Shown piece by piece: positions 16,911 to 26,541 of a DNA stretch of 64,000 nt (the first letter of the stretch is position 1; each line of letters starts with the position of its first letter). A program made the position numbers and the translations under genes. Below the pieces are notes generated by a model. It was not told the origin of the DNA and did not search any database. It was given only the letters and a program-made list of their open reading frames with translations. The DNA is taken from contig NZ_CP092915.1 in the NCBI RefSeq assembly GCF_022557175.1, forward strand, positions 6,696,001-6,760,000, in the 5' to 3' direction. The stretch comes from Mycolicibacterium sp. YH-1. Its GTDB lineage: Bacteria; Actinomycetota; Actinomycetes; Mycobacteriales; Mycobacteriaceae.

Positions 16911-17324
16911 CTACTCGGTCTCGCCTTGGTCAGGCGATCCTGGCACCTCGTCATCCCCCTCACCCTGGCCGTCCTCCGATTCGAGTTCTGCAGAAGTGAT
17001 CGCGATCCTCTCGACCACAATCTGGTGAGTGTCGGCGAACACGAGTGTCCCGTCGTCACCGATCACGGCCCACCGACGAGCCGGGGCAATGACGCGATTG
17101 GACCCTAATTCCGTTATGGTATCGGACATTTCGCCGTAGTCATCGGCAACTACACCTTGGATCGTACGATCGGCGGCCAGCCGGACACCCACCCGCGAAC
17201 CAACCGATAGCAGGCCCTCACCCGCTCCATGTTGATCCTCGTACTGCCCCGCGCGGGTCTCATTCACCTGTTCACCTTCACCTAGCAGAGCCGGACCACT
17301 CTCATCCAAGCCATTCCATCGCAC
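16911..17324 (-). CDS. Hypothetical protein, beta-rich with acidic tail
   Basis: A protein of up to 137 residues, unrecognised. The core (about residues 37-110) is rich in beta-type alternation (LLSVGSRVGVRLAADRTIQG, then VIAPARRWAVIGDDGTLVFA), suggesting a small barrel. The tail (ESEDGQGEGDDEVPGSPDQG) is strongly acidic. The start is uncertain: the GTG at 17324 is the longest choice, and a GTG at residue 20 with AGGTG upstream would remove a Gly-rich leader. It is the first gene of a two-gene unit with a winged-helix protein. GC and codon use look native. Confidence 0.6.
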   Translation of the reverse strand: MRWNGLDESGPALLGEGEQVNETRAGQYEDQHGAGEGLLSVGSRVGVRLAADRTIQGVVADDYGEMSDTITELGSNRVIAPARRWAVIGDDGTLVFADTHQIVVERIAITSAELESEDGQGEGDDEVPGSPDQGETE

Positions 17325-17552
17325 TGAGAAAAGACGGTGGCTCAGCAGGGCAGGCTACGGAGGTCGATGACCGCGGCGCTTTCGACGTCTCCGCAACTTT
17401 CGAAATATCACTCCACGCTGCCAACCCCGTGCTCCATACGAGTGAGATTTCGATAACAGCGGGACTTCTCGAAGGCGGCGGAATCGTCACCCCCGTACTT
17501 TCCTCCGCGGCGATACGCGTCAATCAGGAAGCGTGTAGAACAGGGGCGTGCA

Positions 17553-18239
17553 GTGCGGCAACGGACCCGCGCAGTATTCGTTGGGCTGATAGCGGCGATT
17601 ACGACAGTGGCGGGGTGCAGCAGCACCGTCACCGAGGAGGCAGTGCCCGCTGCCACCGCCGAGGGCCCAGTCTTCGGTAACCCCGATGAAGGCAGCGAGT
17701 ACTGGGTGGAGCAGAACTTCCACGACTGCGGTCTGATGGCCGTCGCCACCGTCGTCGGTCTTCTCACCGGTGATGCGCCCAGTGAGGACGCGATCATCGT
17801 GATCGCCTCGAGCACACAGGACCCGGATGGCTCCGGGAACCGGATCTACACCCCACTCGATCCCGACAATCCCGACTCCGACAACGGCACATCCTCAGCC
17901 GACCAGATCGCACTGCTGGAGCACTACGGAATCAGCGCCACCGCGACGGATGACGACGGCCCGATCCCCACGGGACTCCCAGCCCTGCAGCAGTACCTCA
18001 GCGAGGGACGCAAGGCAATCGTCGGGGTCAACGCCGAAACGATCTGGGGCGAGGACGGCGACCACACCGAAGACGACCACTCCGTTGTCGTCGCCGCCGT
18101 CGACACCGCCCAGCGCATCGTCTACCTCTCCGATAGCGGCACCGGGGACGGCGGGGGCGAACAAATCGACCTCCAAACATTCGAAGGTGCCTGGGAAGCC
18201 GGCGGCCACGACCTGATCGTTACCGACAAAGCCGCCTAA
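17553..18239 (+). CDS. Lipoprotein with peptidase C39-like (papain fold) domain
   Basis: A protein of 228 residues with a lipoprotein signal (VFVGLIAAITTVAGCSS, lipid Cys at about residue 22). The remaining domain has the papain-like triad of C39-type proteins: Cys in HDCGLMAVATVVGLLTG (about residue 59), His in DDHSVVVAAVD (about 175) and an Asp in VYLSDSGTG (about 192). Free-standing secreted C39-like domains are found in actinobacteria with largely unknown substrates; some bacteriocin transporters use the fold for leader cleavage. The next gene, 39 bases on, encodes another lipoprotein, and the two probably form one transcript. Enzymatic activity is inferred from residues alone. Confidence 0.8.
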   Translation: MRQRTRAVFVGLIAAITTVAGCSSTVTEEAVPAATAEGPVFGNPDEGSEYWVEQNFHDCGLMAVATVVGLLTGDAPSEDAIIVIASSTQDPDGSGNRIYTPLDPDNPDSDNGTSSADQIALLEHYGISATATDDDGPIPTGLPALQQYLSEGRKAIVGVNAETIWGEDGDHTEDDHSVVVAAVDTAQRIVYLSDSGTGDGGGEQIDLQTFEGAWEAGGHDLIVTDKAA

Positions 18240-18278
18240 CCAGCTCTCAAGTCCCAAAGTTCAAGTGAAGGAAGCTTC

Positions 18279-19094
18279 TTGATTCACCGAGTACTCGCCG
18301 CAGTGGCGGCCACTGTGCTGGCCTTGATCCTCGCTGGTTGCGGAGGCAACACCTCAACCCCCGCCGCCGGCAGCCCCTCTCCAGCGGCACCACTTCCCTC
18401 GTCTCCGAATGCGCATACCAGTGACCCCGCGAGCATTCAGTTCTGCGCCCAGAATCTGCACCCCAACTGCGCGGCTGGCACCTACGTCGGACCGTTCGTC
18501 TCGCTGACCCCAACCGGAGGCCATTGGGACGACAACGGCAATCCCGTCAACGGTGGACCGGTCGGCGCTGACCGCTCCACCGGCAACAACATCCCCCAGG
18601 AGTACTGCGCCCGAAACGAGGACCCCGCCTGTCCGGCGGGCAGCTACATCGCCCCCAACGCCATCAAGAACCCCGACGGCAGCCATACCTACGTCGCCTG
18701 CGAAGGAACCATCTGCACCAACCCCAACCACGGCGGCGGCAGCCCGCCGGGGCACTGGGGGCCCGACGGTCAACCCGTCGACGGCGGACCAACCGGTGCC
18801 GATGGGTCGACGGGCAATGGCCTGAGCCGTGAGTACTGTGCTCGAAGTGAGAACCCCGGATGTCCCGTGGGCACATACGTCGCACCTAACGCCATCGAGA
18901 ACCCCAACGGCACCAGCAGTTTCGTCCCCTGCGAGGGCAGCATCTGCACCAACCCCAACTACGGGGGCGGCGACTCACCCGACACCGGCACCGCGCCCGG
19001 CGACGACGGCTCGGGCATCGAAGGACCACCCGATCTCGACAGCGGTGACGACACCGGCGTCGACGACGGCAACGGACCCGCGCCCATGCCATGA
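18279..19094 (+). CDS. Lipoprotein with tandem cysteine-rich repeats, unknown function
   Basis: A protein of 271 residues from a TTG start with GAAGGAAG about nine bases upstream. The signal AAVAATVLALILAGCGG is a clear lipobox. The mature part has one partial and two full copies of a unit. The full copies begin EYCARNEDPACPAGSYIAPN (about residue 108) and EYCARSENPGCPVGTYVAPN (about 187). Each ends with CEG-x-ICTNPN-x-GGG. Each unit carries four cysteines, and HWGPDGQPVDGGPTGADGS-type linkers join them. The tail is Asp/Gly-rich. No family is recognised. It probably displays disulfide-stabilised modules on the cell surface, perhaps as substrate or partner of the adjacent C39-like lipoprotein. 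Confidence 0.78.
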   Translation: MIHRVLAAVAATVLALILAGCGGNTSTPAAGSPSPAAPLPSSPNAHTSDPASIQFCAQNLHPNCAAGTYVGPFVSLTPTGGHWDDNGNPVNGGPVGADRSTGNNIPQEYCARNEDPACPAGSYIAPNAIKNPDGSHTYVACEGTICTNPNHGGGSPPGHWGPDGQPVDGGPTGADGSTGNGLSREYCARSENPGCPVGTYVAPNAIENPNGTSSFVPCEGSICTNPNYGGGDSPDTGTAPGDDGSGIEGPPDLDSGDDTGVDDGNGPAPMP

Positions 19095-19146
19095 GTGCGC
19101 CGCGTGATGGCGGTGACGCCCAGGCGTTGAGCACGGATGGTCCCGT

Positions 19147-19170
19147 CCGGCCGGGAACACGCCCGGCCGG
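19147..19170. terminator. Hairpin between convergent genes
   Basis: CCGGCCGGG (19147-19155) and CCCGGCCGG (19162-19170) form a nine-base GC stem with a six-base loop between the lipoprotein stop and the SPW gene stop. There is no T-run; GC-rich hairpins of this kind are common mycobacterial terminators. Confidence 0.5.
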
Positions 19171-19201
19171 CCACTCGCACCTGGCTCAGCGCGCTACGGG
19201 A

Positions 19202-19642
19202 CTACCCGTGCCGGGCTCCGGAATCGCGGACGCGCATTCCGAAGTACACGGCGTTCAGGCCAAGCAGCGTGATCAGCGCGCCGCAGATCACGTGTGACCA
19301 GATCATGCCCGCGGTCGGTGACGCGACGAAGATCCACGGTGAGGCGATCAGCCACAGACCGAAGACGGGCAACGTCCACGTCATGCCGTGGGTACGGTCC
19401 AGCGCCGACCCGAAGCACATTGCCAGTACAGCGACAGTGATACCTACGACCAGATCACTGAAGGGCAGCCGCGTGAAGGCGTCGAAGCCGAAGATGTACG
19501 GCGTCAGCGCGACGAAAACCGCCGTCAGCAACGTCAGGCCGAAGGTGGCTTGCGCGGTCATCGACTCGGAAGCGCGGTCGTAGCTCGCGCGCAGAGCCAA
19601 TATGTCAGGATGCTGATCGATTGATGTATGGGCCGTTGTCAT
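19202..19642 (-). CDS. SPW repeat membrane protein (Rv0188-like)
   Basis: A protein of 146 residues with four membrane segments: about 36-53 (FGLTLLTAVFVALTPYIFG), 60-80, 88-106 (GLWLIASPWIF, the SPW signature) and 112-130 (SHVICGALITLLGLNAVYF). A short polar N-terminus faces the cytosol. SPW-repeat proteins are small membrane proteins of unknown function. Size and position next to the O-methyltransferase agree with Rv0188 of M. tuberculosis. Confidence 0.88.
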   Translation of the reverse strand: MTTAHTSIDQHPDILALRASYDRASESMTAQATFGLTLLTAVFVALTPYIFGFDAFTRLPFSDLVVGITVAVLAMCFGSALDRTHGMTWTLPVFGLWLIASPWIFVASPTAGMIWSHVICGALITLLGLNAVYFGMRVRDSGARHG

Positions 19643-19769
19643 TTCGTTTCCTTTCCGTTATGCAGCAAGCTTTTTGAGGCCTGCCGCACCCCATTCATCA
19701 CTGTCCAAAGTACGCCTGGCCAGACCGGCCAGCATCAAGATCCGGTCGCGATCAGCTCGGGTGCATCTC

Positions 19770-20441
19770 CTATCTGACCAGCGCCAAGGCGAACCCGTCC
19801 CACCCCTTGGTGCCGACCGTCTGAATCGCGGCGGTGTCCAGGCGCGGGTGCTCGCCCATCATCACGAACATGTCCCGCACGGCGCGGGCCTGATGGTCAT
19901 CGGGGGCGGGATCGAGTACACGGCCCATCCTGGCGATGTTGTCGATCACGATGACCGCGCCGGGCTCGGCCAGCGTGACCGCCCACTCGACGTAGGCGGG
20001 GTTGTTCTCCTTGTCGGCGTCGATGAAGAAGAAGTCGAACCTCTCACCACGGTTCGCCAGCCGGGGCAGGGTGTCCAGCGCGGCGCCGACGATGATCTCG
20101 ACGCGCTCACCGACATCGGCGCGGTCGAGGTTTCGCCGCGCGACGTCGGCGTGCGCCTGCTCGCACTCCAGGGTCACGACCTGCCCGCCCGGCCCGACAC
20201 CACGCGCCAGGGCGATGGTGCTGTAGCCCGCGAGCGTGCCGATCTCCAGGACGCGCGCGGCTCGGGTGCTCGTCGCCAGCAGGGTCAACAACTTCGCGTG
20301 CTGCGCGGACACCTCGATCCGGGGCATGCCCGCGGCGTCGGCGGCCTGACGTGCCGCGGCCAACGCAGCGTCCTCGGTGTGCAGCAGCTGGGTGAACATG
20401 GCATCCAGTGCGCGGGGGTCGGGTTCGGTCACCTCGCCCAC
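19770..20441 (-). CDS. SAM-dependent O-methyltransferase (Rv0187-like)
   Basis: A protein of 223 residues, close to the whole length of class I catechol/caffeoyl-CoA-type O-methyltransferases. The SAM-binding glycine loop VLEIGTLAGYSTIALA lies near residue 66. The motif FFFIDADKENN near residue 135 supplies the metal-binding Asp, and VIVIDNIARMGRV follows. Divalent-metal-dependent methyl transfer to a catechol-like hydroxyl is the family reaction; the substrate is unknown. An alternative GTG at 20432 lies seven bases after a TAGCGT hexamer and could be the real leaderless start. Confidence 0.92.
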   Translation of the reverse strand: MGEVTEPDPRALDAMFTQLLHTEDAALAAARQAADAAGMPRIEVSAQHAKLLTLLATSTRAARVLEIGTLAGYSTIALARGVGPGGQVVTLECEQAHADVARRNLDRADVGERVEIIVGAALDTLPRLANRGERFDFFFIDADKENNPAYVEWAVTLAEPGAVIVIDNIARMGRVLDPAPDDHQARAVRDMFVMMGEHPRLDTAAIQTVGTKGWDGFALALVR

Positions 20442-20473
20442 GCTAGCCGGTTTGCGTTATCGCGCAGACTTCT

Positions 20474-20965
20474 TCACCGCACACCCTCCTTCGCGTAAAC
20501 CACGCGCAGCACGTGGGCCACCTCGGGGCCCATCACCGCCGCGGCCAGATCGCACAGCGTCGAGGTGAACTCCGGCCCGTGCGCGGGCTCGCATGGGCAG
20601 AGGTGGTGGGCGATCTCGTGCAGCACCACCAGTTCGCGCAGCGCCCAGGTGGTGTGGCGATCGGGGACGGCGATGGTGGCGACCCCGTCAGCGCGTTCGT
20701 AGTGTGCGGCCGTGCAGCCCCGCCGACTGCGCACGGCCAATGGTTCGGCATCGGGCCAGCGCTGCTCGACCGCGCCGTGTCCGAGTACGGACTCGACGTA
20801 GCGCCGCACGGACTCGACCGACGCGAACCGCGCCTCCGGGGGAAGGGTGATGTTCGCCCCGAAGAACTCCAGCGTGCTCTCACCGCGGGACTGCGCCCGG
20901 TCGAACAGCGTGCGGACGAACTGCTCGGCCGCATAGACCTTCGAACGTTGTGCGTCGCGGGGCAC
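20474..20965 (-). CDS. Putative metallohydrolase, HEXXH-containing (Rv0185-like)
   Basis: A protein of 163 residues from GTG 20965, five bases after the upstream stop. Longer upstream readings would overlap that gene and are rich in Arg/Pro noise. The motif LHEIAHHLCPCEPAHGPEF (about residue 120) has HEIAH plus a downstream His at typical zinc-metalloprotease spacing. It is a member of a family restricted to mycobacteria and relatives, with no known substrate and no signal peptide. It forms an operon with the DUF2786 gene; the pair is conserved as Rv0184-Rv0185. Confidence 0.85.
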   Translation of the reverse strand: MPRDAQRSKVYAAEQFVRTLFDRAQSRGESTLEFFGANITLPPEARFASVESVRRYVESVLGHGAVEQRWPDAEPLAVRSRRGCTAAHYERADGVATIAVPDRHTTWALRELVVLHEIAHHLCPCEPAHGPEFTSTLCDLAAAVMGPEVAHVLRVVYAKEGVR

Positions 20966-20970
20966 GGGCG

Positions 20971-21720
20971 TCAGCGGTCCAGGGCGCCGCGGGAGCCGGC
21001 GAGTTCGGTGCTCGGGCCCAGTCGGGCGCGCTTGCCTGCCCGGTCGCCCGCCCGTCGCGCCGCCGACGAGTATCCCGCGGAGGCGCTCGTGGCCCGCCAC
21101 GTGCCGCGCGCCTTGGAGGCCTCCCGGTAGAAGGACTTGAGTTCGATGTCCTTGTTGCGCAACGCGACAGCAGTGCCAGGGCGCTGATCGGCGCCGTGGG
21201 TGGCCTGGCGCGTCGCCTCGTCGCGAGCCTCGGTGAGTCGTTGGCCAATGCGCGCGCCGAACGCCAGGTGGAAGTTGAGCCGCGCGGTGATGGTGGGCGT
21301 CGGCTTGTGTGCGCCGGTGGCGATATAGGAGTCCGACGCCTTCACCATCTGCACCACCAGGCCGGCGTAGAGGGCGTGGGTGGCGTCGATGTCCTCGGCG
21401 AAGCCGTACGCGTAGACGAACGTGGAGTTGGACGCGACGTCACACTTCACGTCGTTGGCGATCGCGATCGCCACGAACAGCTGCACGTAGGTGCGCAGGC
21501 CCTTGGTGCCCGCGGTCCCGATCGTGACAGTGCGCTGCACCGGGGTCTGGGCCGCCGTGCGGGTGGCCGCGTGCGCCCGCGCCACCGCCAGGTCGATGGA
21601 CGTGGTGGTCGCCAGCCGTTGCGCAGCGGCCATGAACGCCTCAGCCTCATGGGCGTTCTCGGTGTTCTCGGCCTGTCGCAGCAGGGCGGCGATTCGGGCC
21701 AGCATCTTGTCGTCGGTCAT
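20971..21720 (-). CDS. DUF2786 domain protein (Rv0184-like)
   Basis: A protein of 249 residues. The N-terminal segment KMLARIAALLRQAENTENAH is the DUF2786 signature, and the middle is an alpha/beta region. The C-terminal 60 residues are basic (RRAGDRAGKRARLG), suggesting nucleic-acid contact. DUF2786 proteins occur in phages and actinobacteria and are sometimes linked to DNA metabolism; the function is unknown. The downstream metallohydrolase-like gene starts five bases after its stop, so they are co-expressed. Confidence 0.85.
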   Translation of the reverse strand: MTDDKMLARIAALLRQAENTENAHEAEAFMAAAQRLATTTSIDLAVARAHAATRTAAQTPVQRTVTIGTAGTKGLRTYVQLFVAIAIANDVKCDVASNSTFVYAYGFAEDIDATHALYAGLVVQMVKASDSYIATGAHKPTPTITARLNFHLAFGARIGQRLTEARDEATRQATHGADQRPGTAVALRNKDIELKSFYREASKARGTWRATSASAGYSSAARRAGDRAGKRARLGPSTELAGSRGALDR

Positions 21721-21810
21721 GCGCGGATCCGCTCCGCTGCTCGCTGAACGGTCATGTCATCACTCGCTGAGTCGTCGCGTGGGTTCGTCATGGGCGTCAT
21801 GGGCGTCACG

Positions 21811-22743
21811 CTAGGGAACGAGTACGACCTTTCCGCGCGCGTGACCGGTCTGCAGGTACCGGTGCGCATCGGCGGCCTCACTCAGCGGGAAGACCTTGTC
21901 AACTGTGACCTCGATGCGGCCGGCCGCGGCAAGCTTGATGAGCTCCACCCGTGACGCGTCGCGGATCTGTTGGCCGCCATCGGCGCCGCTCAGCGCCGCG
22001 ATTCCCAGCTCAGCCGCGCGGCCGAAACCAGCGATGGTGGCGATGCGGGTGCGGTCAGCGACGAGTTCGACCGAGACATCCAGCGCCTCGTCGGTGCCCA
22101 CCAGGTCCAACGCGGCGTCCACCGCACCGATCGCACGTACCCGATCGGCAAGGCCGTCGCCGTACGCGACCGGCTCTGCACCGTATCTCCGCAGCTGATC
22201 GTGCCGCGCGGGACTCGCCGTCGCGATGACCCTCGCCCCGCGCGCGGCGGCCAGCTGGACCGCCATCAGGCCCACACCGCCGCTGGCGCCGTGGATCAGC
22301 ACCGTGTCGTTCGTCCCCACACCCGTTTTCGTCAACAGGTGCCACGCGGTGCCGCCGACCAGCAGCAGTCCCGCCGCCTCCTCGAAGCTCAGCGACGCCG
22401 GCTTGTGTCCCACGTCAGACGATGCGGCGAGGACCTGGTCGGCATATCCAGAGGTGATCCCGGTTGCGATCACCTCGTCGCCGAGTGTCAGTGCCCCGGT
22501 GTATCCGGTAGCACCCGGAGCGGCGGCGACCACGACTCCGGAAACCTCCATGCCGACCGGCATGGGCAATGCGCCTGGGTCGCGGCCCATGTCACCGCTG
22601 TAGAGCTTGTAGTCGATCGGGTTGGTGCCCGCCGCGCGGACATCGACCAGAACCTGACCTTCACCGGGTTCCGGCAGCTCGATGTCTTGCAGCGCAAGCA
22701 CTTCCGGCCCACCATAGGATCTGGCGACAACGGTTCGGGTCAT
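21811..22743 (-). CDS. NADPH:quinone oxidoreductase, zinc-independent MDR family
   Basis: A protein of 310 residues. The N-terminal GroES-like domain (MTRTVVARSYGGPEVL, GTNPIDYKLYSG) lacks the Cys/His zinc ligands of classical alcohol dehydrogenases. The cofactor-binding motif HGASGGVGLMAVQLAA lies near residue 150 and indicates NADPH use. The C-terminus (YLQTGHARGKVVLVP) is typical of the quinone oxidoreductase/zeta-crystallin group. The start ATG lies six bases after a TAGACT hexamer, suggesting leaderless transcription. It is transcribed in the same direction as the upstream lipoprotein gene's neighbour but ends before the DUF2786 gene. Confidence 0.9.
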   Translation of the reverse strand: MTRTVVARSYGGPEVLALQDIELPEPGEGQVLVDVRAAGTNPIDYKLYSGDMGRDPGALPMPVGMEVSGVVVAAAPGATGYTGALTLGDEVIATGITSGYADQVLAASSDVGHKPASLSFEEAAGLLLVGGTAWHLLTKTGVGTNDTVLIHGASGGVGLMAVQLAAARGARVIATASPARHDQLRRYGAEPVAYGDGLADRVRAIGAVDAALDLVGTDEALDVSVELVADRTRIATIAGFGRAAELGIAALSGADGGQQIRDASRVELIKLAAAGRIEVTVDKVFPLSEAADAHRYLQTGHARGKVVLVP

Positions 22744-22749
22744 GGCCGA

Positions 22750-22755
22750 AGTCTA
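22750..22755 (-). promoter_or_regulatory. Predicted -10 of the quinone oxidoreductase gene
   Basis: TAGACT on the minus strand ends six bases before the ATG at 22743, placing the start of transcription at the start codon. No ribosome site is seen in the gap. Confidence 0.45.
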
Positions 22756-22759
22756 GCCA

Positions 22760-24745
<1,986 letters not shown>

Positions 24746-24752
24746 CGTGAGG

Positions 24753-25754
24753 GTGAGCGTCCTGGCGGATATCCCGGAGTCGTTCGACTCAAAAGACACC
24801 TTCCTGGCCGATGCGCAGCGCTACCGGCGTGAACTGCTGGCGCACTGCTACCGCATGACCGGGTCCCTGCACGATGCCGAGGATCTGGTGCAGGAGACCT
24901 ACCTGCGGGCCTGGAAGTCCTACGACGGGTTCCAGGGTCGGTCATCGGTGCGTACCTGGCTGTATCGGATCGCCACCAACACCTGCCTCACCTCGATCGA
25001 CGGTCGCAAGCGCCGGCCGCTGCCCACCGGCTTGGGCGCACCGGCCTCGGACCCCAGCGGTGATATCGCCGAGCATCACGAGATCACCTGGCTTGAGCCG
25101 CTGCCCGACGCACCTCAGGAGGATCCGTCGGACCCCTCGGTGATCTTCGAGGCACGGGAGTCGGTGCGGTTGGCGTTCGTCGCGGCGCTGCAACACCTGT
25201 CGCCGCGGCAGCGTGCAGTGCTGATCCTGCGGGAGGTGCTGCAGTGGAAGGCCGCCGAGGTCGGTGAGGCGATCGGCGCCTCGACGGCGGCGGTCAACAG
25301 CCTGCTGCAGCGCGCCCGCGCGCAGCTCGACGCCGTGGCGCCGACGCAGGACGGCGAGGTCGCGGCACCGGAGTCCCCCGAGGCTCAGGATCAGCTCGCC
25401 AAGTACATCGAGGCGTTCGAGACCTACGACATGGACAAGCTCGTCGAGTTGTTCACCGCCGAGGCAATCTTCGAGATGCCCCCGTTCGATGGCTGGTATC
25501 AGGGTCCGGAGAACATCGTCACGCTCTCCAAGACGCACTGCCCCGCCCAGGGTGCGGGCGATATGCGCTTCCTGCGCACCGTCGCCAACGGCCAGCCCGC
25601 GGCCGCGCTCTACATGCTCAACCGTGAGACCGGCGCGCACGAGCAGTTCCAGTTGCACGTGTTGGAGGTCCGCCCCGGCGGTATCTCGCACGTGGTGGCA
25701 TTCCACGCCGCAGAGGGTCTGTTCGCGACGTTCGGCCTGCCTGCCGCGCTGTAG
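24753..25754 (+). CDS. sigG: ECF sigma factor SigG with C-terminal SnoaL-like domain
   Basis: A protein of 333 residues. Sigma region 2 is at about residues 25-90 (YRRELLAHCYRMTGSLHDAE, TWLYRIATNTCL). Region 4 is at about 140-195 (LSPRQRAVLILREVLQWKAA, STAAVNSLLQRARAQL). A C-terminal NTF2/SnoaL-like domain follows (about 215-330, FETYDMDKLVELFTAEAI) that in related ECF groups controls sigma activity. The sequence closely follows M. tuberculosis SigG. GTG 24753 is preferred over 24747 because of the TAGGGT hexamer seven bases upstream. In M. tuberculosis sigG responds to DNA damage. There is no anti-sigma gene nearby. Confidence 0.93.
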   Translation: MSVLADIPESFDSKDTFLADAQRYRRELLAHCYRMTGSLHDAEDLVQETYLRAWKSYDGFQGRSSVRTWLYRIATNTCLTSIDGRKRRPLPTGLGAPASDPSGDIAEHHEITWLEPLPDAPQEDPSDPSVIFEARESVRLAFVAALQHLSPRQRAVLILREVLQWKAAEVGEAIGASTAAVNSLLQRARAQLDAVAPTQDGEVAAPESPEAQDQLAKYIEAFETYDMDKLVELFTAEAIFEMPPFDGWYQGPENIVTLSKTHCPAQGAGDMRFLRTVANGQPAAALYMLNRETGAHEQFQLHVLEVRPGGISHVVAFHAAEGLFATFGLPAAL

Positions 25755-25759
25755 TCACC

Positions 25760-26494
25760 GTGACCGATGGCGTGGGGACCAACCCGCAGTACGACGAGTT
25801 CGCCGACGAGTTCCTCGAGCACGGCCGCGACGGCCTGTACAACGCGCACTACGACCGGCCGGCGTGCCTGGACCTCCTCGGTGACGTCGCGGGCCGCACC
25901 GTCCTCGACGCGGCCTGCGGACCCGGTCTCTACGCGTCGGAACTCGTCGCCCGCGGCGCGACGGTGCTCGGCTTCGACCAGAGTCCGCGCATGGTCGAAC
26001 TGTGTCGGCAACGGGTCCCATCGGGGTCCTATCGGGTTCACGACCTCGCCGATCCGATCGCCTGGTTGCCCGACGAGTCGGTTGATCTGGTGCTTCTCGC
26101 CCTTGCGCTGGAGTACCTCGACGACCGGACGAGCGCGCTGCGCGAGCTGCGCCGCGCGCTCCGTCCCGACGGTGCGCTGGTGCTGTCGCGCATGCATCCC
26201 ACCGGGGACTGGCTGCGTCATGGCGGCAACTACTTCGACGCCCGGGTTGTCGACGAGGTCTGGAGTCGCGGCTGGCAGGTCCGCTACTGGTTGTCACCGC
26301 TGGAGCAGACCTGCGACGAACTGCGCGCGGCGGGTTTCCTCATCGAGCGACTCGTCGAACCGCGTCCGACCCCGGCGGCGGCCGAGATCGACCCGGCTGC
26401 CTATCAGCGTCTGACCAGCGAGCCGTCCGGGTTTCTCGCGATCAGGGCGATACCTGATCCACGACTGGTTCTGACCGATCATCACCGCAGGTAA
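25760..26494 (+). CDS. Class I SAM-dependent methyltransferase
   Basis: A protein of 244 residues from GTG 25760, five bases after the sigG stop, so it is likely co-transcribed with sigG. SAM-binding motif I is TVLDAACGPGLYASEL (about residue 48), with the acidic residue in LGFDQSPRMVE and the post-motif VLLALALEYLDD. The C-terminal WQVRYWLSPLEQTCDELRAA resembles UbiE/methyltransferase-11 proteins. The substrate is unknown. Confidence 0.88.
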   Translation: MTDGVGTNPQYDEFADEFLEHGRDGLYNAHYDRPACLDLLGDVAGRTVLDAACGPGLYASELVARGATVLGFDQSPRMVELCRQRVPSGSYRVHDLADPIAWLPDESVDLVLLALALEYLDDRTSALRELRRALRPDGALVLSRMHPTGDWLRHGGNYFDARVVDEVWSRGWQVRYWLSPLEQTCDELRAAGFLIERLVEPRPTPAAAEIDPAAYQRLTSEPSGFLAIRAIPDPRLVLTDHHRR

Positions 26495-26528
26495 GTGGCC
26501 TAGTTCACGCAAGTTCTGAAACGTGTTC

Positions 26529-26534
26529 TATGAT
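26529..26534 (+). promoter_or_regulatory. Predicted -10 of the NDMA-dependent alcohol dehydrogenase gene
   Basis: TATGAT ends seven bases before ATG 26542. The earlier in-frame ATG (26530) lies inside this hexamer, which supports the later start. Confidence 0.45.
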
Positions 26535-26541
26535 CGCCGCC

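Noticed and set aside
18279..19094. Repeats in the Cys-rich lipoprotein as a CRISPR or DNA repeat array
   Set aside because: The repetition is at protein level with diverged codons and follows the reading frame.
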